A stretch of 64,000 bases of DNA from Heterocephalus glaber (lineage: Eukaryota > Chordata > Mammalia > Rodentia > Bathyergidae). The translations under genes and the position numbers were made by a program. Within the stretch, counting starts at the first letter, position 1, and each line of letters begins with the position of its first letter. Shown here one piece after another: positions 1 to 12,714 of the stretch. Location: positions 1,835,032-1,899,031 of the forward strand of contig NW_004624748.1 of NCBI RefSeq assembly GCF_000247695.1, written 5' to 3'. Under the pieces are notes generated by a model. It ran no database searches. It was not told the origin of the DNA and saw only the letters and a list, made by a program, of their open reading frames with translations.

Positions 1-1404
1 AAATAAAATAAAATAAATGTATGTGGAGGATGATGTAGACTAAAGTAAGACATAATCAAATGTGGTGCATGAATCTTGACTGGATTCTGAATTCTAAAAA
101 AGAGGGACTATACAAGACAGTTTTCACACTTTTGGGGAAATATGATCATAGATTGGATATTAGATTATTTTAGAGAAATGCTTTCTTAGATGTGACAATA
201 TTATGGGTTTTGTACAAAAATGTCCTTATTATTTTATTTTTGAAAGTGGTGTGTAATCCAGAAATATCAAATGTTGTGTGTGAGACATAATGTAATTATA
301 ATTATGAGCTAATTACTAAGTTTGAAAAAACTTAGTAAAGTTCATATGTTTGAATTTATAAAATCAATTTATAATAACAAAATGCTGTTTGATGTGTTTT
401 GGCAGCAGCTGAGGGAGAAAGGGATAATAACATTAAAAGTAGGATTAGGGGAACCCACACCAGCAGCGGGGGTGGCATCCTAAGAAGAGGTAGGCAATGA
501 GAGACAGCTGCAGCTGGAATGACAGGAGAGACTGCAGACAGGACAAGGCAGCTGGGAGTAGGAGCCCTTCAGGACCCCAAAGAAGGAAGAAAAAGGGCAA
601 GGGAGATTGGATATCTGGTAACGCAGGGACCACATTCTAACAGCCACCAGATAACACCAAGTATAATTCTGGGCATTAAAAATAGATTAATTATCTGAGC
701 CTCACTCAGCACAATTATAAGAGGTAGGATTGCTAATGTTTGGCTTTTGTTTAGTGAAAATAAAAAGGAAGAAAGAAAAAGAAAGAAGAAGGGTTAGGAG
801 AGAAGGAAGGAGGGAAGGGAGGGAGGGAGGATAGAAGGAAGGAAGGGAGAGAGGGAGAGAGAGAGAGAGAAAGAGAGAGAGAGGAAAGAGTAAACATTGT
901 AAGAGACTTAAAAAGCCAAAATGCAACTGTTCCCTAATTTCTCAGTTCTACCTCCCAAGAGCAACCACTTCAAACTGAGGGTTATAAATTCTCCAGCTTA
1001 TGATCTTCAACTATATGATTAAGCTGCTATATTAAGACATTAGTTATTGACCTGCAATGACAAATATTCTACTTAAGAACTGTCTCCCATTGTGTATCCC
1101 TTACAGTGGTGAGATCTGGAAATTGCCATCTTAATCAAGTGTTCAAACCCAGTTTTGCTAATAGTGGATCAGCTGCCTCCTGATCTGATGTAATGTAAGC
1201 TGAACACACACAGCTCCCCATAAGTGTTCTCACGACCTGTCTTCAAACTGAATCTCAGCAAGTCTTTAGATGTATCTTCCAAGTTACAGGAAATACAAGA
1301 AATAGAGACTATGCAGACAACACACAAAATAGTTACATTATAATTTTTATTTGGACCATTTTCTATTGAAAGTTAACCTTAAGATTTTGTTTTCCTTCAT
1401 AATT
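1..1404. other. Intergenic AT-rich DNA
   Basis: No gene or clear interspersed repeat recognised. A purine-rich microsatellite, GGAA-type grading into GA, lies at about 766-890. The open frames over it are low-complexity translations of that tract and are not genes. Confidence 0.6.
766..890. repeat. (GGAA)n/(GA)n purine microsatellite
   Basis: An almost pure purine tract: GGAA and GGGA blocks followed by GA dinucleotides. It is a simple repeat with no sign of coding. Confidence 0.9.
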
Positions 1405-2029
1405 TTTCAATTTTTATTTTTTATTAGTACATGTTTGCAGTATACAATGTTACATTCCTCATGAGGAGTTCATACATATACATAACACATCTCAATTTTT
1501 TCCTCTCTCCCACCTTTCCCTCAATGCTCCCTCTGTCTATTGGTTACTTTCTCATTTGGGAAAAAATCTGTCTCCCTATTTCCTATCATTTATCTCTTAT
1601 TTTGCTATTTATATTTTTAATTTTTCCTGTAAGAGAAATTGTGTAATGTTTAAGATTGAGTGCCTGATTTATTTCACTTAATATTACGGTCTCTAGGTGC
1701 ATCCATTTTCCTACAAATGACTAAACTGTGTCCTTCTTTATGGCAAAGTAGTACTCAATTGTGTATAAATATCCCATTTTCTTTATCCATTTATCTGTTA
1801 ATGGACATAGAGGCCACTTCCAAGATTTAGCTACTATGAATTTTGCTCCTATAAACATGGGTATGCATGTATCACTATAATGTGATGTCTTTAATTTGTT
1901 TGGGAAGATACCCAGAAGAGGTGTCAAAGGAAAATTCTATTTTAAGTTTTCTGAGGAATCTCCTTACTTATTTCCATGGAGGTTGTGAGTCTACATTCCC
2001 ACCAGCAATGTACAAATGTTCCTTTTTTG

Positions 2030-2092
2030 CCGCTGCCTGCCTCACAAGAGCAAGGTCCCGAGTTCGATCCCCAGTACCAAAAAAAAAAAAAA
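2030..2092 (+). repeat. ID-like SINE, 5'-truncated
   Basis: It carries GCAAGGTCCCGAGTTCGATCC and GTACC plus an A tail but lacks the A-box half. TTCCTTTTT occurs on both sides, consistent with a short TSD. It is nested in the antisense L1. Confidence 0.85.
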
Positions 2093-2400
2093 TTCCTTTT
2101 TCCCAACCGCCTCACCAGCATTTGTTATTACTTGATTTCTTCACGATAAATTCTACGTGGAGTAAGATGGAATCTCAGTATTGTTTTAATTTGGCCACGG
2201 ATGTTGAACATTTTTTCATGTATCTATTTGACATTTATATTTTTACTGAAAAGTGTCCATTCATTTTGGTGGCCAATTTTGAGACTGAGTCTTTTATTTT
2301 GAAAGTTCTAAATTTTTTTAAGTTCTTTATATATTCTAGATAGCATCCCCCTATCCAAAGAATAGCTAGCAAAACTTTTTTCCCACTTGTAGGTAATCTT

Positions 2401-2494
2401 TTTTTTTTTTTTTTTTTTTTGGTACCAGGGATCAAACTCGGGACCTTGCACTTGCAAGGCAGGTAGCAGAACCACTGAGCTAAATCCCCAGCCC
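2401..2494 (-). repeat. ID-like SINE, full length
   Basis: Antisense SINE with a 20-nt T run (A tail). It is flanked by a perfect 15-bp TSD (CTTGTAGGTAATCTT, 2386-2400 and 2495-2509), so it is a young insertion into the L1. Confidence 0.95.
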
Positions 2495-2695
2495 CTTGTA
2501 GGTAATCTTTTGATTCTGTTGGGGTTTTCCTTTGCTGTGCAGAAACTTTTCAATTCGATATGATAACATTTGTTGATTCAAGTTATTTCTTGTGTAATTG
2601 AGGGGGGGGTTCTATTCACAGAGTACTTGCCTACACCAATGTCTCCAAGAGTTTTACCTATTTTATCTTCCATCAGATTGTTTCTGTATTGAGAT

Positions 2696-2777
2696 TTTTT
2701 TTTTGGTACCTGGGTTCGAACTTAGGACCTTGTGGTTTCGAGGCAGGCTCGGTGCCACTGAGCTAAATCCCCAGCCC
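2696..2777 (-). repeat. ID-like SINE
   Basis: Antisense copy with both promoter boxes recognisable. The flanks TGTATTGAGAT and TGTATCGAGAT form a TSD with one mismatch. Confidence 0.9.
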
Positions 2778-3146
2778 TGTATCGAGATCTTTGACCCATT
2801 TTGATTTTAGTTTATTACATGGTGAGAGATATGCATCAATCTGTGTGTAGATAGCCAGCTCACCCCGCACCATTTACCAAAGAGGTTATCTTTCCTCTAG
2901 GGAATGTTTTTGGCCCATTTGTCAAAGATCAGACAGTTGAATGTGCCTAAAGTTGTCTTTGCATCCTCTGTTCTAGTCCATTAATATTCATGTCTGTTTT
3001 TGTGCCAGCGTCATACTATTTTTATCACTGAAGCTTTGTAATATAACTTGAAGTCCAGGACTGTGATGCTTCCTGCTTGGCTCTTGTCCAGGATTGCTTT
3101 TGTTATTCTGAGTCTTTCCTGATTACAGATAAATTTTAGAGCTGCC

Positions 3147-3236
3147 TTTTTTTTTTTTTTTTGGTACCGGGGATTGAACTCGGGACCTTGTGCTCGCGAG
3201 GCAGGTGCTGGAACCACTGAGCTAAATCCCTGGCCC
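3147..3236 (-). repeat. ID-like SINE
   Basis: Antisense copy: T run, GGTACCGGGGATTGAACTCG, then GAGCTAAATCC at its far end. It is inserted in the antisense L1 ORF2. Confidence 0.9.
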
Positions 3237-6200
3237 TAGAATTGTCTTCTCTAGTTCTTTGAGGAATGTTTTTGGTAATCTGATTGGGATTGCATTAAAT
3301 TTATATCAGTTTTGGAAATATAGCCATTTTTATTATATTGGTTCTACCTATCCAGACAGGGGATATCTTTCCATTTTCTGATGTTTTCCTCAATTTCCTT
3401 TTTCAGAGTGATGTAATTTTCATTGTAGAGGTTCTTTCACTTCCTTGATTAGGTTAATTACTAAGTATTTAATTTTTCTTGATCTATTCTGAATGTTATT
3501 GTTTTCCTATTTCTTTCTCAGTGAGTTCATTACTGTATAAAAATGCTATCATTTTTATGTGTTGCTTTGTATCCTGCTACATTGCTGACTTTGGTTATAA
3601 ATTCTAGCAGTCTTTTGGTGGAATTTTTGGAGTTTTGTCAATAGAAGGTCATGTCCTCTGCAAATAATGATACTTTGATTTTGTCCTTTCCTATGTTCTT
3701 TCCTATATCCCTTTGATTTCTTTCTCTTCTCTGATTGCTCTAAGTAATGCTTTGAGAACTATGTTGAGCAGGAGTGCTGATAATGGACATGCTTCTCTTG
3801 TTCCTGATTTTAGAGGGAAAATTCTCAGTTTTTCCTCTATTTAATATAATATTGGTAGTAGGTTTGTAATAAATGGTTTTTATCAGATTGAGGTGAGGTC
3901 CTTCTATACCTATTTTATTTACGGTTTTTATCATGAATGGATGTTGGGGTTTTGGTAAAGGCTTTTTTCTATTATCTGTTGAAATACTAACGTGATTTTT
4001 GTTCTTGCCTCTATTTATGGACATTTATTGATTTGTAGTTTTTGAACCATCCCTTCATCCCCAGGACAAACCCTCCTTCGTCAGGATTTATGACTTTTTT
4101 ATGATTTGTTGCATTCTGTTTGGCTGTGCCTTGTTGAGGATATTTGTGGCTATGTTCATTAAAGAGTTGCCATGTAGTTTTCTTGTATGGTTCAATCCTT
4201 GTCTGATTTTGCAATCAGGGTAATGCTAGCTTCTAGGAATAGCTTTGGGAGTATTCCTTCCCTTTCACTTTCATTAAAGAGTTTGAGAAGCATTGGTGTT
4301 AGATCCTCCCTGAAGTTTTTGTAGAATGCAGCAATATTTTTAATGACCCCAAGGTGATCCAAATACCACCATCCTAAGAAAACTAATTAACAGCAAAAAC
4401 TATTTCACCTTCTCTTCCTGGGTGTTATCCTTGTCCATGATCAGGTCAGTTGGTTAGTCTAGACCTCTCCTGCCCCATGCCATGGGGAAGCAAAATGTAA
4501 AGCTGGCTTGGAGTTGGATGGTTGAGCCGTGCAGCCAGTGTGGTCCTCCTTGCTTGTGTAAGGGGTGCTGTGCAGCCTGCCTGCTTGCTTGCATCCTGGT
4601 CATGAATTTTTTAAGATGCTCTTGTCATGAAAATAGCTTATTTGTCCATCAATTTTGAAAGAAAGTTTTGAAGGATACATTAGTTTTCTTTGAGGGCCTA
4701 AAATACCTCACCCCAAGCTCTTCTGGCTATTAAGTTTTGTATTGAGAAGTCTGCTGTAATTCTAATGAGTCTACCTTTATAAGTGATTCATTGCTTTTCT
4801 ATAACCATTGCCTTTCTCTAAGATTCTACCCTTGTTTTGGACTTTTGGGATTTTCATTATGTGTCAGAGAGGTTTTTCTCTGATTGTGGATATTTGGGGT
4901 TCATATGCCTCACTTATTTGTATGTTAAAGTCTTTCCCCATATTTGAAAAGTTTTCTGCTATTATTCTATAAACAGGGTTTTTATGTCATTTGTGCTGTA
5001 TTCTAATTTTTCACTAATTCCAGTTGACCTTTTTTTGTGTCATCTAGCAGCTGCTGGATCCATTTTTCATGTTCTCTTGTTATTTTTAAGATATCTCTGA
5101 ATAACTGTTCTCTAAAAGTAGCCCTAACTTCTGGTTCTGACACTCTGTCCTCACATTGGTTGCTTCTGCTGCCCATACTCTCAATAAAAAATTTAATCTC
5201 CTAGATTTCTGTTTGTCACCTTTTCGTGGACTCTAATTATTTGCTAAACTGGTCGTTCATGTTTTGAATTGTTGTTTTTAGCTCAGCTAGCTTTTTATTA
5301 GTGTCTTCATTAGTGTCTCCTGTAAACTGGCTGATCATTTTAGTAAGTCCATTATCTGTTTGGTTAGAGCTCTTTGAGCTCATCAAACACTCATTGATTT
5401 TTTTTCCTCTATCTTCTCTGTCATTCTTTGGAGTAATTTAGCTTTGGAGTAATTTGGAGTAATTTGGCTTTTGATTTCCTCCCCTGATGTTCCATGAATT
5501 AGCTTTGGGAAAGCTGGGAGCTTTTGGAGTCATTCTGTGGCTTTGTCTTCTCGTGTTTCTATTGTTTTGTTTTGTGTTGAAGCTTGCAGGTGGATTATAG
5601 TATAAGACTTGGTTGCTAATATGGTGACCTCTTAAGTTAGTGTCTGCTTTCCCGATGCTCTCTGGGAAGGCTAACTGTAGGTCTTTGCCTTTGTCCCAAG
5701 ATCCAACTATCTCTATTTATTTGGGAGGGGAGGCTGCAGTATGCTTGACTCAGCACCTAGTTCTCTGGGAATAGGCCTCAGTATTGTTAATGACACAAAG
5801 GTATCCATATATTGGCATACATAGAAAACCAATTAATAGCAACAACTATGCCACCTTGGCAATAGCAATCAAATCTGAATATGAACACTAAGACAAATCA
5901 AATATTGATATACAATAAATACCTCTAAATCCAATAACTATATCTCCACTTAAAAACAGTATTCAACAGTGAAAGCCTAGAGTTAACTATCCAAAGATTT
6001 GTAAAGCCTAATGATCATACTAGTAAGGATAAAGGGGGCTGGGAACCAGAGAATGGGGAAAGTAGAATTTGAAAATTTAATTAATAGAAGATAAGGAGAG
6101 AAAAATAAGATAAAGGATCCTATTGAGAAATAAAAAGAAATTAACAGTATTAGATAAAAGTTACAGAAAAGAACAAACAAGAAAAGAAAAAAACCCCAGC

Positions 6201-6257
6201 AAAATAAAAAAAGAATTAAAAGGAGAAAAAATAAAAGTAAAAAAACTCCAAACCCCA

Positions 6258-6346
6258 CAGCTGGGGATTTAGCTCAGTGGTGCTGTGCCTGCCTCACAAG
6301 TGCAAAGTCCTGAGTTTGATCCCAGGTACCACAAAACAAAACAAAT
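6258..6346 (+). repeat. ID-like SINE
   Basis: Sense copy with A box TAGCTCAGTGG and an (ACAAA)n tail. The flanks CCAAACCCCA form a TSD of about 10 bp. Confidence 0.9.
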
Positions 6347-6437
6347 CCCAAACCCCAATCCCCCAAAAACCAATGAAGGGGAAAATTTTTCGATGTTAAA
6401 AAATTAGTCTTTTTGTTTTAATTTTTTTAAAACATTG

Positions 6438-6590
6438 TTTTTTGAGACAGGCTCCCACTATGTAGTTCAGGCTGGCCTTGAACTCACTGTGTAGCCCAAG
6501 TTGGCCTCAAACTCATGGTGATCCCCTTGCCTCAGTCTCCCAAGTGATAGCATTACAGGCATGCACCATTATGTCCAGTTCCTTTGTCTT
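6438..6590 (-). repeat. B1-type SINE
   Basis: Antisense B1 (7SL-derived): TTTTTGAGACAGG at one end, GGCTGGCCTTGAACTCACTG and TTACAGGCATGCACCA at the other. B1 elements are rodent-specific, which supports the host assignment. Confidence 0.85.
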
Positions 6591-7420
6591 TTGGAATGAA
6601 TGGCTTCTTTCCACAATCTACAGTCTTGGAATCCAGCAAGTAATGATTTTCTCTATGTACCTTTATGGTCTATGGGTTTGCAAGGTGCCCCTCTGTTCTA
6701 GACACCTCTTTGTCCACATACTCTAGTCCATGCCAACTATCCAAGCTGAGGTATATTCTTGCTCACATTGATAGATGGGGAAAACAATCAGATAGATCAC
6801 TGTTCTCTGCTGGATGTAGGCAACATGGTGGGGTTCAGACAGACTGCTAGTCTTAATGCCAGCACTTTCAGATCCAGCCACCTCTGAAAGCCACACTTGC
6901 CAGGCCTGGTTTCTTACTATGAAGGACAAGGCCTGTATCCTTCCTGGCCTGAGCTTAAACTTCTCAGGGGATCTATATCTAACCCACACCTTCTCCATGG
7001 TGTCTCCCATGGCTGTCATTTACCCAGGCACTGTGGGAGGGTAAAACTGGAAACCCTAAAGTGGCTTCTCCAACTCTGGCTTGTCAGGGAGTCACTATCA
7101 GGGTAAAACCTCATGCTGTTTTTGTAGTTCACAGTAGCTATGGGCTTTTCCTGGGGCTACTGCTGCTGGCCTGGCCCACAATTACTCCCTGGAACTGCTG
7201 ACTTATTTGGCTTACCTTCTCTCCCAGGGCATTGGCCTCATCCATGATCAGGCTGGTCAGTCAGCAGCTCTACTGTCCCTTGGCTGAAGGAAAATAAAAT
7301 TCAGAGTGGGCCTGAAGTGGGTAGGTGGCCATGGCCAGGACATGCAATCCATGGGCAAACACTGTGGTGGTAGCCGCTTCTGTCTGCAGTTCATGGAGGC
7401 CTTATTTTACATTCTATCAA

Positions 7421-8087
7421 GAAGACAGCATATTTTGGCTCTCCACTTTGAGGGTAGAGATTATTTGGACTCCTAATTTTCTTGGACTTTCCACGTCTAT
7501 TTCTAAATCCAAACTTTTTTTTTCTATGCTGGGGATGGAACCCAGGATCTTGCTCATGGCAGGCAAGCACTCTACCACTACCCACATCTTCAGCCTCTAC
7601 TTAAAAACTTTTTTTAAAGACTTTTAAAAAAACTTTTAAAACTTTTTAAAGGCTCTCACTCTTACAATTCCATAATTATTAACCTTCCCTTCTGTAACTA
7701 TAATTAAGTCTATAGGTCTAACTATAACTTATCCTTGAGCTAAATCCAACAGACAGGAACCAATAAGCAGCATTAACATTGTTATTTTTATGAAATATGG
7801 CTCATAGTGATGAATTTTCCTTCTCTGAAATCACATTATTACAACCCTATGCATGCCAATTGCTTAAAATCATGGTTACTTCACTTTCTTTTTCTTTATT
7901 TTGCTTTGGCTAGTGTTTTCTTGTGGCCCACTGATGTCTTATTTTAATTTGATTCATATTTGTATGATCATTTTCTTGTAGAATCTTTTGAAAAAATAAT
8001 TTCTTGATTTTTGGTTTGGTTTTATTTTTTAATACAGGTCTTTGCACTCACGTATCTCCACAGTTCTTTTTTTAAATTTTTTTAAGA
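7421..8087. other. Intergenic stretch
   Basis: AT-rich sequence holding the older SINE at 7512-7602 and a short A/T low-complexity run near 7600-7650. Nothing else recognised. Confidence 0.5.
7512..7602 (-). repeat. Older ID/tRNA-type SINE
   Basis: Antisense, with GCTGGGGATGGAACCCAGGA and GGCAAGCACTCTACCACT. The subfamily differs from the young GGTACC-ending copies. Confidence 0.75.
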
Positions 8088-8250
8088 CAGGGCCTCACTA
8101 AGTCAGTAAATTGCCCAGGCAGGACTTAAATTTGTTTTGGTACCAGAGATCAAACTTGGGTTCTTGCGCTTGCGCAGCAGGCAGCGAAACCACTGAGCTA
8201 AATCTCTGGCCCCAGACTTAAATTTGTAATCCTCCTGCCACTGCACTTGG
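8088..8250 (-). repeat. B1-type SINE split by an ID-like SINE
   Basis: Antisense B1 pieces (AAGACAGGGCCTCACTAAG before, AATCCTCCTGCCACTGCAC after) flank a young ID-like copy at 8136-8214. Confidence 0.7.
8136..8214 (-). repeat. ID-like SINE
   Basis: Antisense full-length copy with a perfect 13-bp TSD (GACTTAAATTTGT, 8123-8135 and 8215-8227). It is inserted inside an older B1. Confidence 0.95.
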
Positions 8251-8919
8251 CTTCAGTGCTTTTCTTGTATTTTACATATTTGGGGGGTTTTGCTACAAGT
8301 TTGGATACCTTCTGTAATTTATCTTACAATTTTCTGTCAAATATTTTATTTCCAAAGATTTCTTCCCATTTTCTGATTCTTCCTTTCTATAGCACTGTGT
8401 TGTTGTCTTTTCTGTTTAAGTTATCACAGATATTTTATAAAGTGACAGAAAACTGATAAACACATTTATCAAGTGACTACCATGTATCAAAGACTGCAGT
8501 AGACTCCTGAGACAACTCTACTTTCTGCTAGGGTAACAACCACAAAAGACAAGGATCCTTTCGTTGGTGAATACTTTTAGAAATTAAAATTCCATAACTC
8601 ATAGGAATACATCCCTCTTACACTGGTTTAAGATTTCAAGTGTTACATAGAATTAGGGCAATAGTCCAAAAAGATAAGAATTTTTTCATTTGTGGAGACC
8701 TTTAGATATTAAAATCCCACAATATCACATAAGAACATGTCTTCTTTATAGTGATTTAAGATTTAAAAGTGTTACATAGAATTATTCTAATTCAATCATA
8801 ACTATGTCTTGAGGTTTTTAAATAGCTGGTTGTATATTCAACAAATCTTTATTGAACCCCATTCTATAGCAGCCACTAGGGCTAGTACCTAGGGACAGGA
8901 TAGTAAAAAAACAAGATTT

Positions 8920-9010
8920 CTTTTTTTTTTTTTTTGGGTACCAGGGATCGAACTCAGGTCTTTGCGCTTGTGCAGCAGGCGGCAAAACCACTGAGCTAAA
9001 TCCCTGGCCC
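8920..9010 (-). repeat. ID-like SINE
   Basis: Antisense copy with a T run. A short TSD, CAAGATT, is visible on both sides. Confidence 0.9.
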
Positions 9011-10964
9011 AAGATTATTTCTACAGAAATTTACCACTCACCTACCAAAGACAATGCAGAAGCATCTTCTTTTCTCTTTCTCAAAGGGAGAGGTCAAATT
9101 AGTTTTATTTTGAAGTGTAGAAAATGACCCTTGGCCAGAGCCTAAGAAAACTAGGCTAAGTAGATGGTGAACTTGTCATATGCTGGTGTTGGCTCACTGT
9201 AATATTTAGATGTAGGGTGTAGTAAATAATAATAATAATAACATAATTGAACAGAAAAATCATTCTCTTCATAGTATTTCCCTCTAACTTCCACATCTTC
9301 CATAGCTGTTTTGGTCTCATTCTGACACCAAGGGTAATTCACTGTGAAATCTGGAATGAGTGAACATGTATTCAAAGGTTGCCATGCAGGCATGTGAACT
9401 TGGAAAAAGAACAAAGCTTTCTAGAATTATAAACAAAGAAAATGGAGATTATAAACCCTGGTTTCCTCTTCTTTATATCAGCACATACCAGCTGTCAGAC
9501 AGCTCTGAAAATCTACTCTATTCCTGAGAGGCAGATAGTTATTATCAAAGCATTTCCAAACTACATTTTAATTTTCAGTAAAAATGGCATGAATAGGCAA
9601 TGTAACAAATATGAGAAACTTTTAAAACTACAGTATGTGCATTTTAAATTTTTTCCCAATCGAATTCCACTCTCTCCAGTGGTCCTGAAATCTCACCAGC
9701 ACACTGACATAGTGATAAACCCTAAAAGAAGGAAGACAATGTAGAAGGCAGGATGGGTGTGGCAGTTAGGGAAGTCACAGTGAAAAAGGAAAGTACTCTA
9801 TTCAAGTGGCTGCTGATTAAGGAGTACCTGATGACAAACTTCAGTGAAGAAGCCCCACCTTTAGATTCTTTTGTGTGGCCCTTACTTCAAAACAAAGCAA
9901 GCTCCAAAGCCAGTCCTAATATCTCATCAGGGAAAAGCTAGCAGAACTGTCACTTTTTGCCCTCTTACTGCAAAAAGGGCCCACTTTCTCATGAAGCTTC
10001 TGCTATTGGAGAAGACTTGAAAAGACTGTAATGGCAGAGTGAAAAGAATATGGTGTTTAGAATTAAGTATCAGTCCTATCCTATTGAATTATGTTAACAA
10101 ATTCCTTAAAAAAAACAAAAACAAATTCCTCATCTATAACATGTTGTAGGAAGATTGAATAGGTAAACAAAAGTGATTCTAAAATGATTGCTTTCCTCTC
10201 TTCCCTTTTTAACTTTCTTCAAGTAAAAACAAAAGCTTAAACTGTAAAATCATAAACTAGTCTACCTGCTTTTTATACACTTCATTCATGCACTTTCTTA
10301 ATAACAGAATAAGGTTGTATTTAAATACACAAATTCACCAGTGTCATGACACCTCTTGGGTCTCTGCTGCAAGTTTGGTCTGGGAACACGCAATCCACAC
10401 CCTGGAGTCAGGCAGTTACCCAGTCAGCATCTATTGCCACCTTCCAGCACATGTTTTCTCAAGACACAATACCTTCCTTTCCAAAATGTCTAATATTTTC
10501 ACAGGACAATGATGGCAAGGTCTTCATTTGACTTACCAACTGAACAGATTCTTACATTATCTCTCTAAGGCAAAATTAGTTCACATAACTTGTCAAGTCA
10601 TGTGGACTATTACATTAAAAAAAAACTTTTAAGATTGCACCCAATGCTGGTCAAAAAGTTCTTCTGGAACTTTCTTGGTAGCTCAGTGGCCCAATGGTTA
10701 TAATTAATGTAATCAGCCAAAATATGAAACCTGTTCAATGCTGCCCCTATAGGATTCAAATATTTATGCATTTATAATTTTTAAGACTATAATTCAGAGT
10801 TGTGATACCAAATTAACTCTAGTCCAACCCTTAGTATTTGAAGCTTCTAGATTTCTGCTTTAAGTGGGAAACTGTTAAGGCAGGGTTCAAAGTACACTAT
10901 ATTTCTGTCTCATCATCTTTTATGTTCACTTGACAGGCCAAGTCCTATTTGCTCTTATTTAAAT
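9011..10964. other. Intergenic DNA downstream of THSD1
   Basis: No gene recognised. A short (AAT)n run lies near 9225-9241. Two modest open frames exist (9151-9414 minus and 9442-9744 plus). They resemble no family I know and show no splice or promoter context, so I do not call them. Confidence 0.55.
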
Positions 10965-10970
10965 TTTATT
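10965..10970 (-). terminator. THSD1 poly(A) signal (candidate)
   Basis: AATAAA on the minus strand about 250 bases past the stop codon. It is the first canonical hexamer downstream. It implies a short 3' UTR. Use of the site is inferred from sequence alone. Confidence 0.55.
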
Positions 10971-11217
10971 ATTGTTATTAGTAACAAGTCAATAGACATA
11001 GGATAACAAAAGGAAAATTCAGGATAATTTTTTCCTTATGAGTTAAAACGTGTATACACACACATATTCTCCTCTATGTGAGCTACTTCCTCCCCACATT
11101 CTGTCCTACAAGAGTCTGTACAGTTATACAAAACAGTCCACAGAACAATGTGAACAGCTGATATCACAACCTGGCCAAGGGACCCCAATCATGAAAAATC
11201 TCAGGCAGATTCTTGAT

Positions 11218-12608
11218 TTAGATTACCAGCTTCTCCACACTAAGTGTACTTGTGGTTTCATCCTCTTCATTTGACCCAAAATATCCTGGAAGGTCCAGCA
11301 TCCTCTGCTCAGCCTCAGTGAGGCCAAATGATGTGTTGTCATAGAAAGCAAACTCAGGATGGGCCGGGAAGCTCTGACATTTGTCTTTTCTAAATTGAGA
11401 GGGGCTTAGTGGACTGACCCTCTGGTAACCATCTTTGGGGCAGGTCGGGGAAGACTGCTTCCTTGAGACACTCCTGTGATTGGGGGATGGTCCCCTCCGA
11501 GCTCTATGAGGCTCTGTTCTCTCAACTCCTGCCACTAACCCTGCCTGACGATCTGCCAGGTCTGGTTTCCTTGTGGGCTGCCCCAAGGTGTAGGATTTAG
11601 GGATAGGGCTTAATTGTCCACTGGTTCCACCTGCCCCTTGGTAATGTTCTAGTTTTTCAGGAAGCAGGTGGGCACCTCGACTTGGAGGCCTAAATCTGTC
11701 CTCTGCCTGGTCCCAGGTCCGTGTCCTAGAACTGTAGGTAGGGACTTGCCGTGGAGTCAGAGTGGACATGCTCCTCTCCCGGAATGGCCGGACCTGTTTG
11801 GTTTCATGAAAACTGGCCGTTCTCCTGAAGTGGGAATTCCTGGTATGGCTCCTCTCAGAAGAGCCCCCTCTGCTTGCCATGTGCCTCAGCTGTGACTTGC
11901 GAATCAGGGTCTGGCTGGGGCTGACAGAACAGCTGGCCTGAGACATGTTGAAATCCAGCCTGGAGGGAGGTCCTTCCTCGGCACTCACCACAGGTGGGTC
12001 CAAAAATGGGGATTTGATCCGGAACTTGTTTGCTGCTGCTGCTGCTGCTGCTTCTTCTGTGCTTTCCAAGTCTAAGGGGGGTCCAGCTGCAGCATCAATG
12101 GCAGTGTCTGTCAGGGGACTCTGAGACACGTGGTATACTTTAGTGGTTTCTGTCAGACCTTTCTTCTTCATCTCTTTCAACTGCTGCTGGGCAAGGCGGT
12201 AGCTAAACAGAGGAGGGATAATCTTCTGTGCATTAGACTGAAAGCTCTCACTGCCAGAGGCATCATCCTCAGGAGTCACTGGCCCACTGCACCTGTAGGT
12301 CAGAGGGATGCCAGTGTCCCCTGGACTCCCCCCAGGCCCATCACCCCCATCAGAGAAGCTTCCACGCTGCTCACTCAGTTCACAGATGTTCTCCTCATCC
12401 GAGTTCTTCCGGAAGCCAGGGGAATGGATAGAGTTGTGTCGAGCAGGGGTGCTGCATTTTGGGGCCCGTCCGAACCTCCTCCACAGTGTGATGAGCACGG
12501 TGGCCACAATGATGAACAAGCACAGGGATATCCCTGTGACAGTCACAATGTTGTTGGACTTCACTGGACCCTCTGGTGGAAGAGGAGATGGACTGGATGG
12601 CTGGAAAG
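11218..12608 (-). CDS. THSD1: THSD1 exon 5: membrane span and cytoplasmic tail
   Basis: Last coding exon, opened by acceptor TTTTTGTAG at 12609-12617 and joined in phase 1 to exon 4; it ends in TAA at 11220-11218. It encodes residues 395-857. A short Pro/Ser-rich stalk is followed by a hydrophobic span at about 415-436 (VTGISLCLFIIVATVLITLW) with the stop-transfer RRFG, then a roughly 420-residue basic, Ser/Pro-rich tail ending SVEKLVI. Conserved tail blocks include SDEENICELSEQRGSFSDGG and EFAFYDNTSFGLTEAEQRM. A run of seven GCA alanine codons sits at about 12031-12051. Family knowledge places cytoskeletal and adhesion contacts in this tail. Confidence 0.97.
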
Positions 12609-12714
12609 CTACAAAAAGAGAAAGAATAATGCAGTATTTAAACATGTGTGTCTCATTTATTTCACTTAAGAGTATGGTCTCAAGTTGCATCCATTTATCT
12701 TTAAATGCCTTTGG

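Larger units (their letters stand above)
1405..7420 (-). mobile_element. Large antisense LINE-1 relic with nested SINEs
   Basis: Read on the minus strand, the region has a 3' end near 1405-1425 (antisense T-rich tail, motif TACTAATAAAA), then ORF2 C-terminal sequence at about 1721-1927 (residues such as PLLGIFPNKLK and KWIKKMGYLYT), more ORF2 at 2235-2400, and reverse-transcriptase-like sequence at about 3600-4200 (residues such as HPFMIKTVNKIGIEG). The frames are broken by stops and by SINEs at 2030, 2401, 2696, 3147 and 6258, so the element is dead. From about 4340 upward the match is weaker. It has the character of L1 ORF1/5' UTR sequence, which is inference. The left 3' end is clear; the right boundary is uncertain. 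Confidence 0.8.

Noticed and set aside
766..890. CRISPR-like or minisatellite array
   Set aside because: Simple purine microsatellite without spacers; the host is a mammal.
9151..9414. 87-codon minus-strand open frame, Tyr-rich
   Set aside because: It includes a translated (AAT)n microsatellite, resembles no family I know, and lacks splice or promoter context.
9442..9744. 100-codon plus-strand open frame
   Set aside because: No recognisable domain or codon pattern, in intergenic DNA near old repeats. Probably chance.
12130..12669. 179-codon plus-strand open frame
   Set aside because: It is the antisense shadow of THSD1 exon 5.
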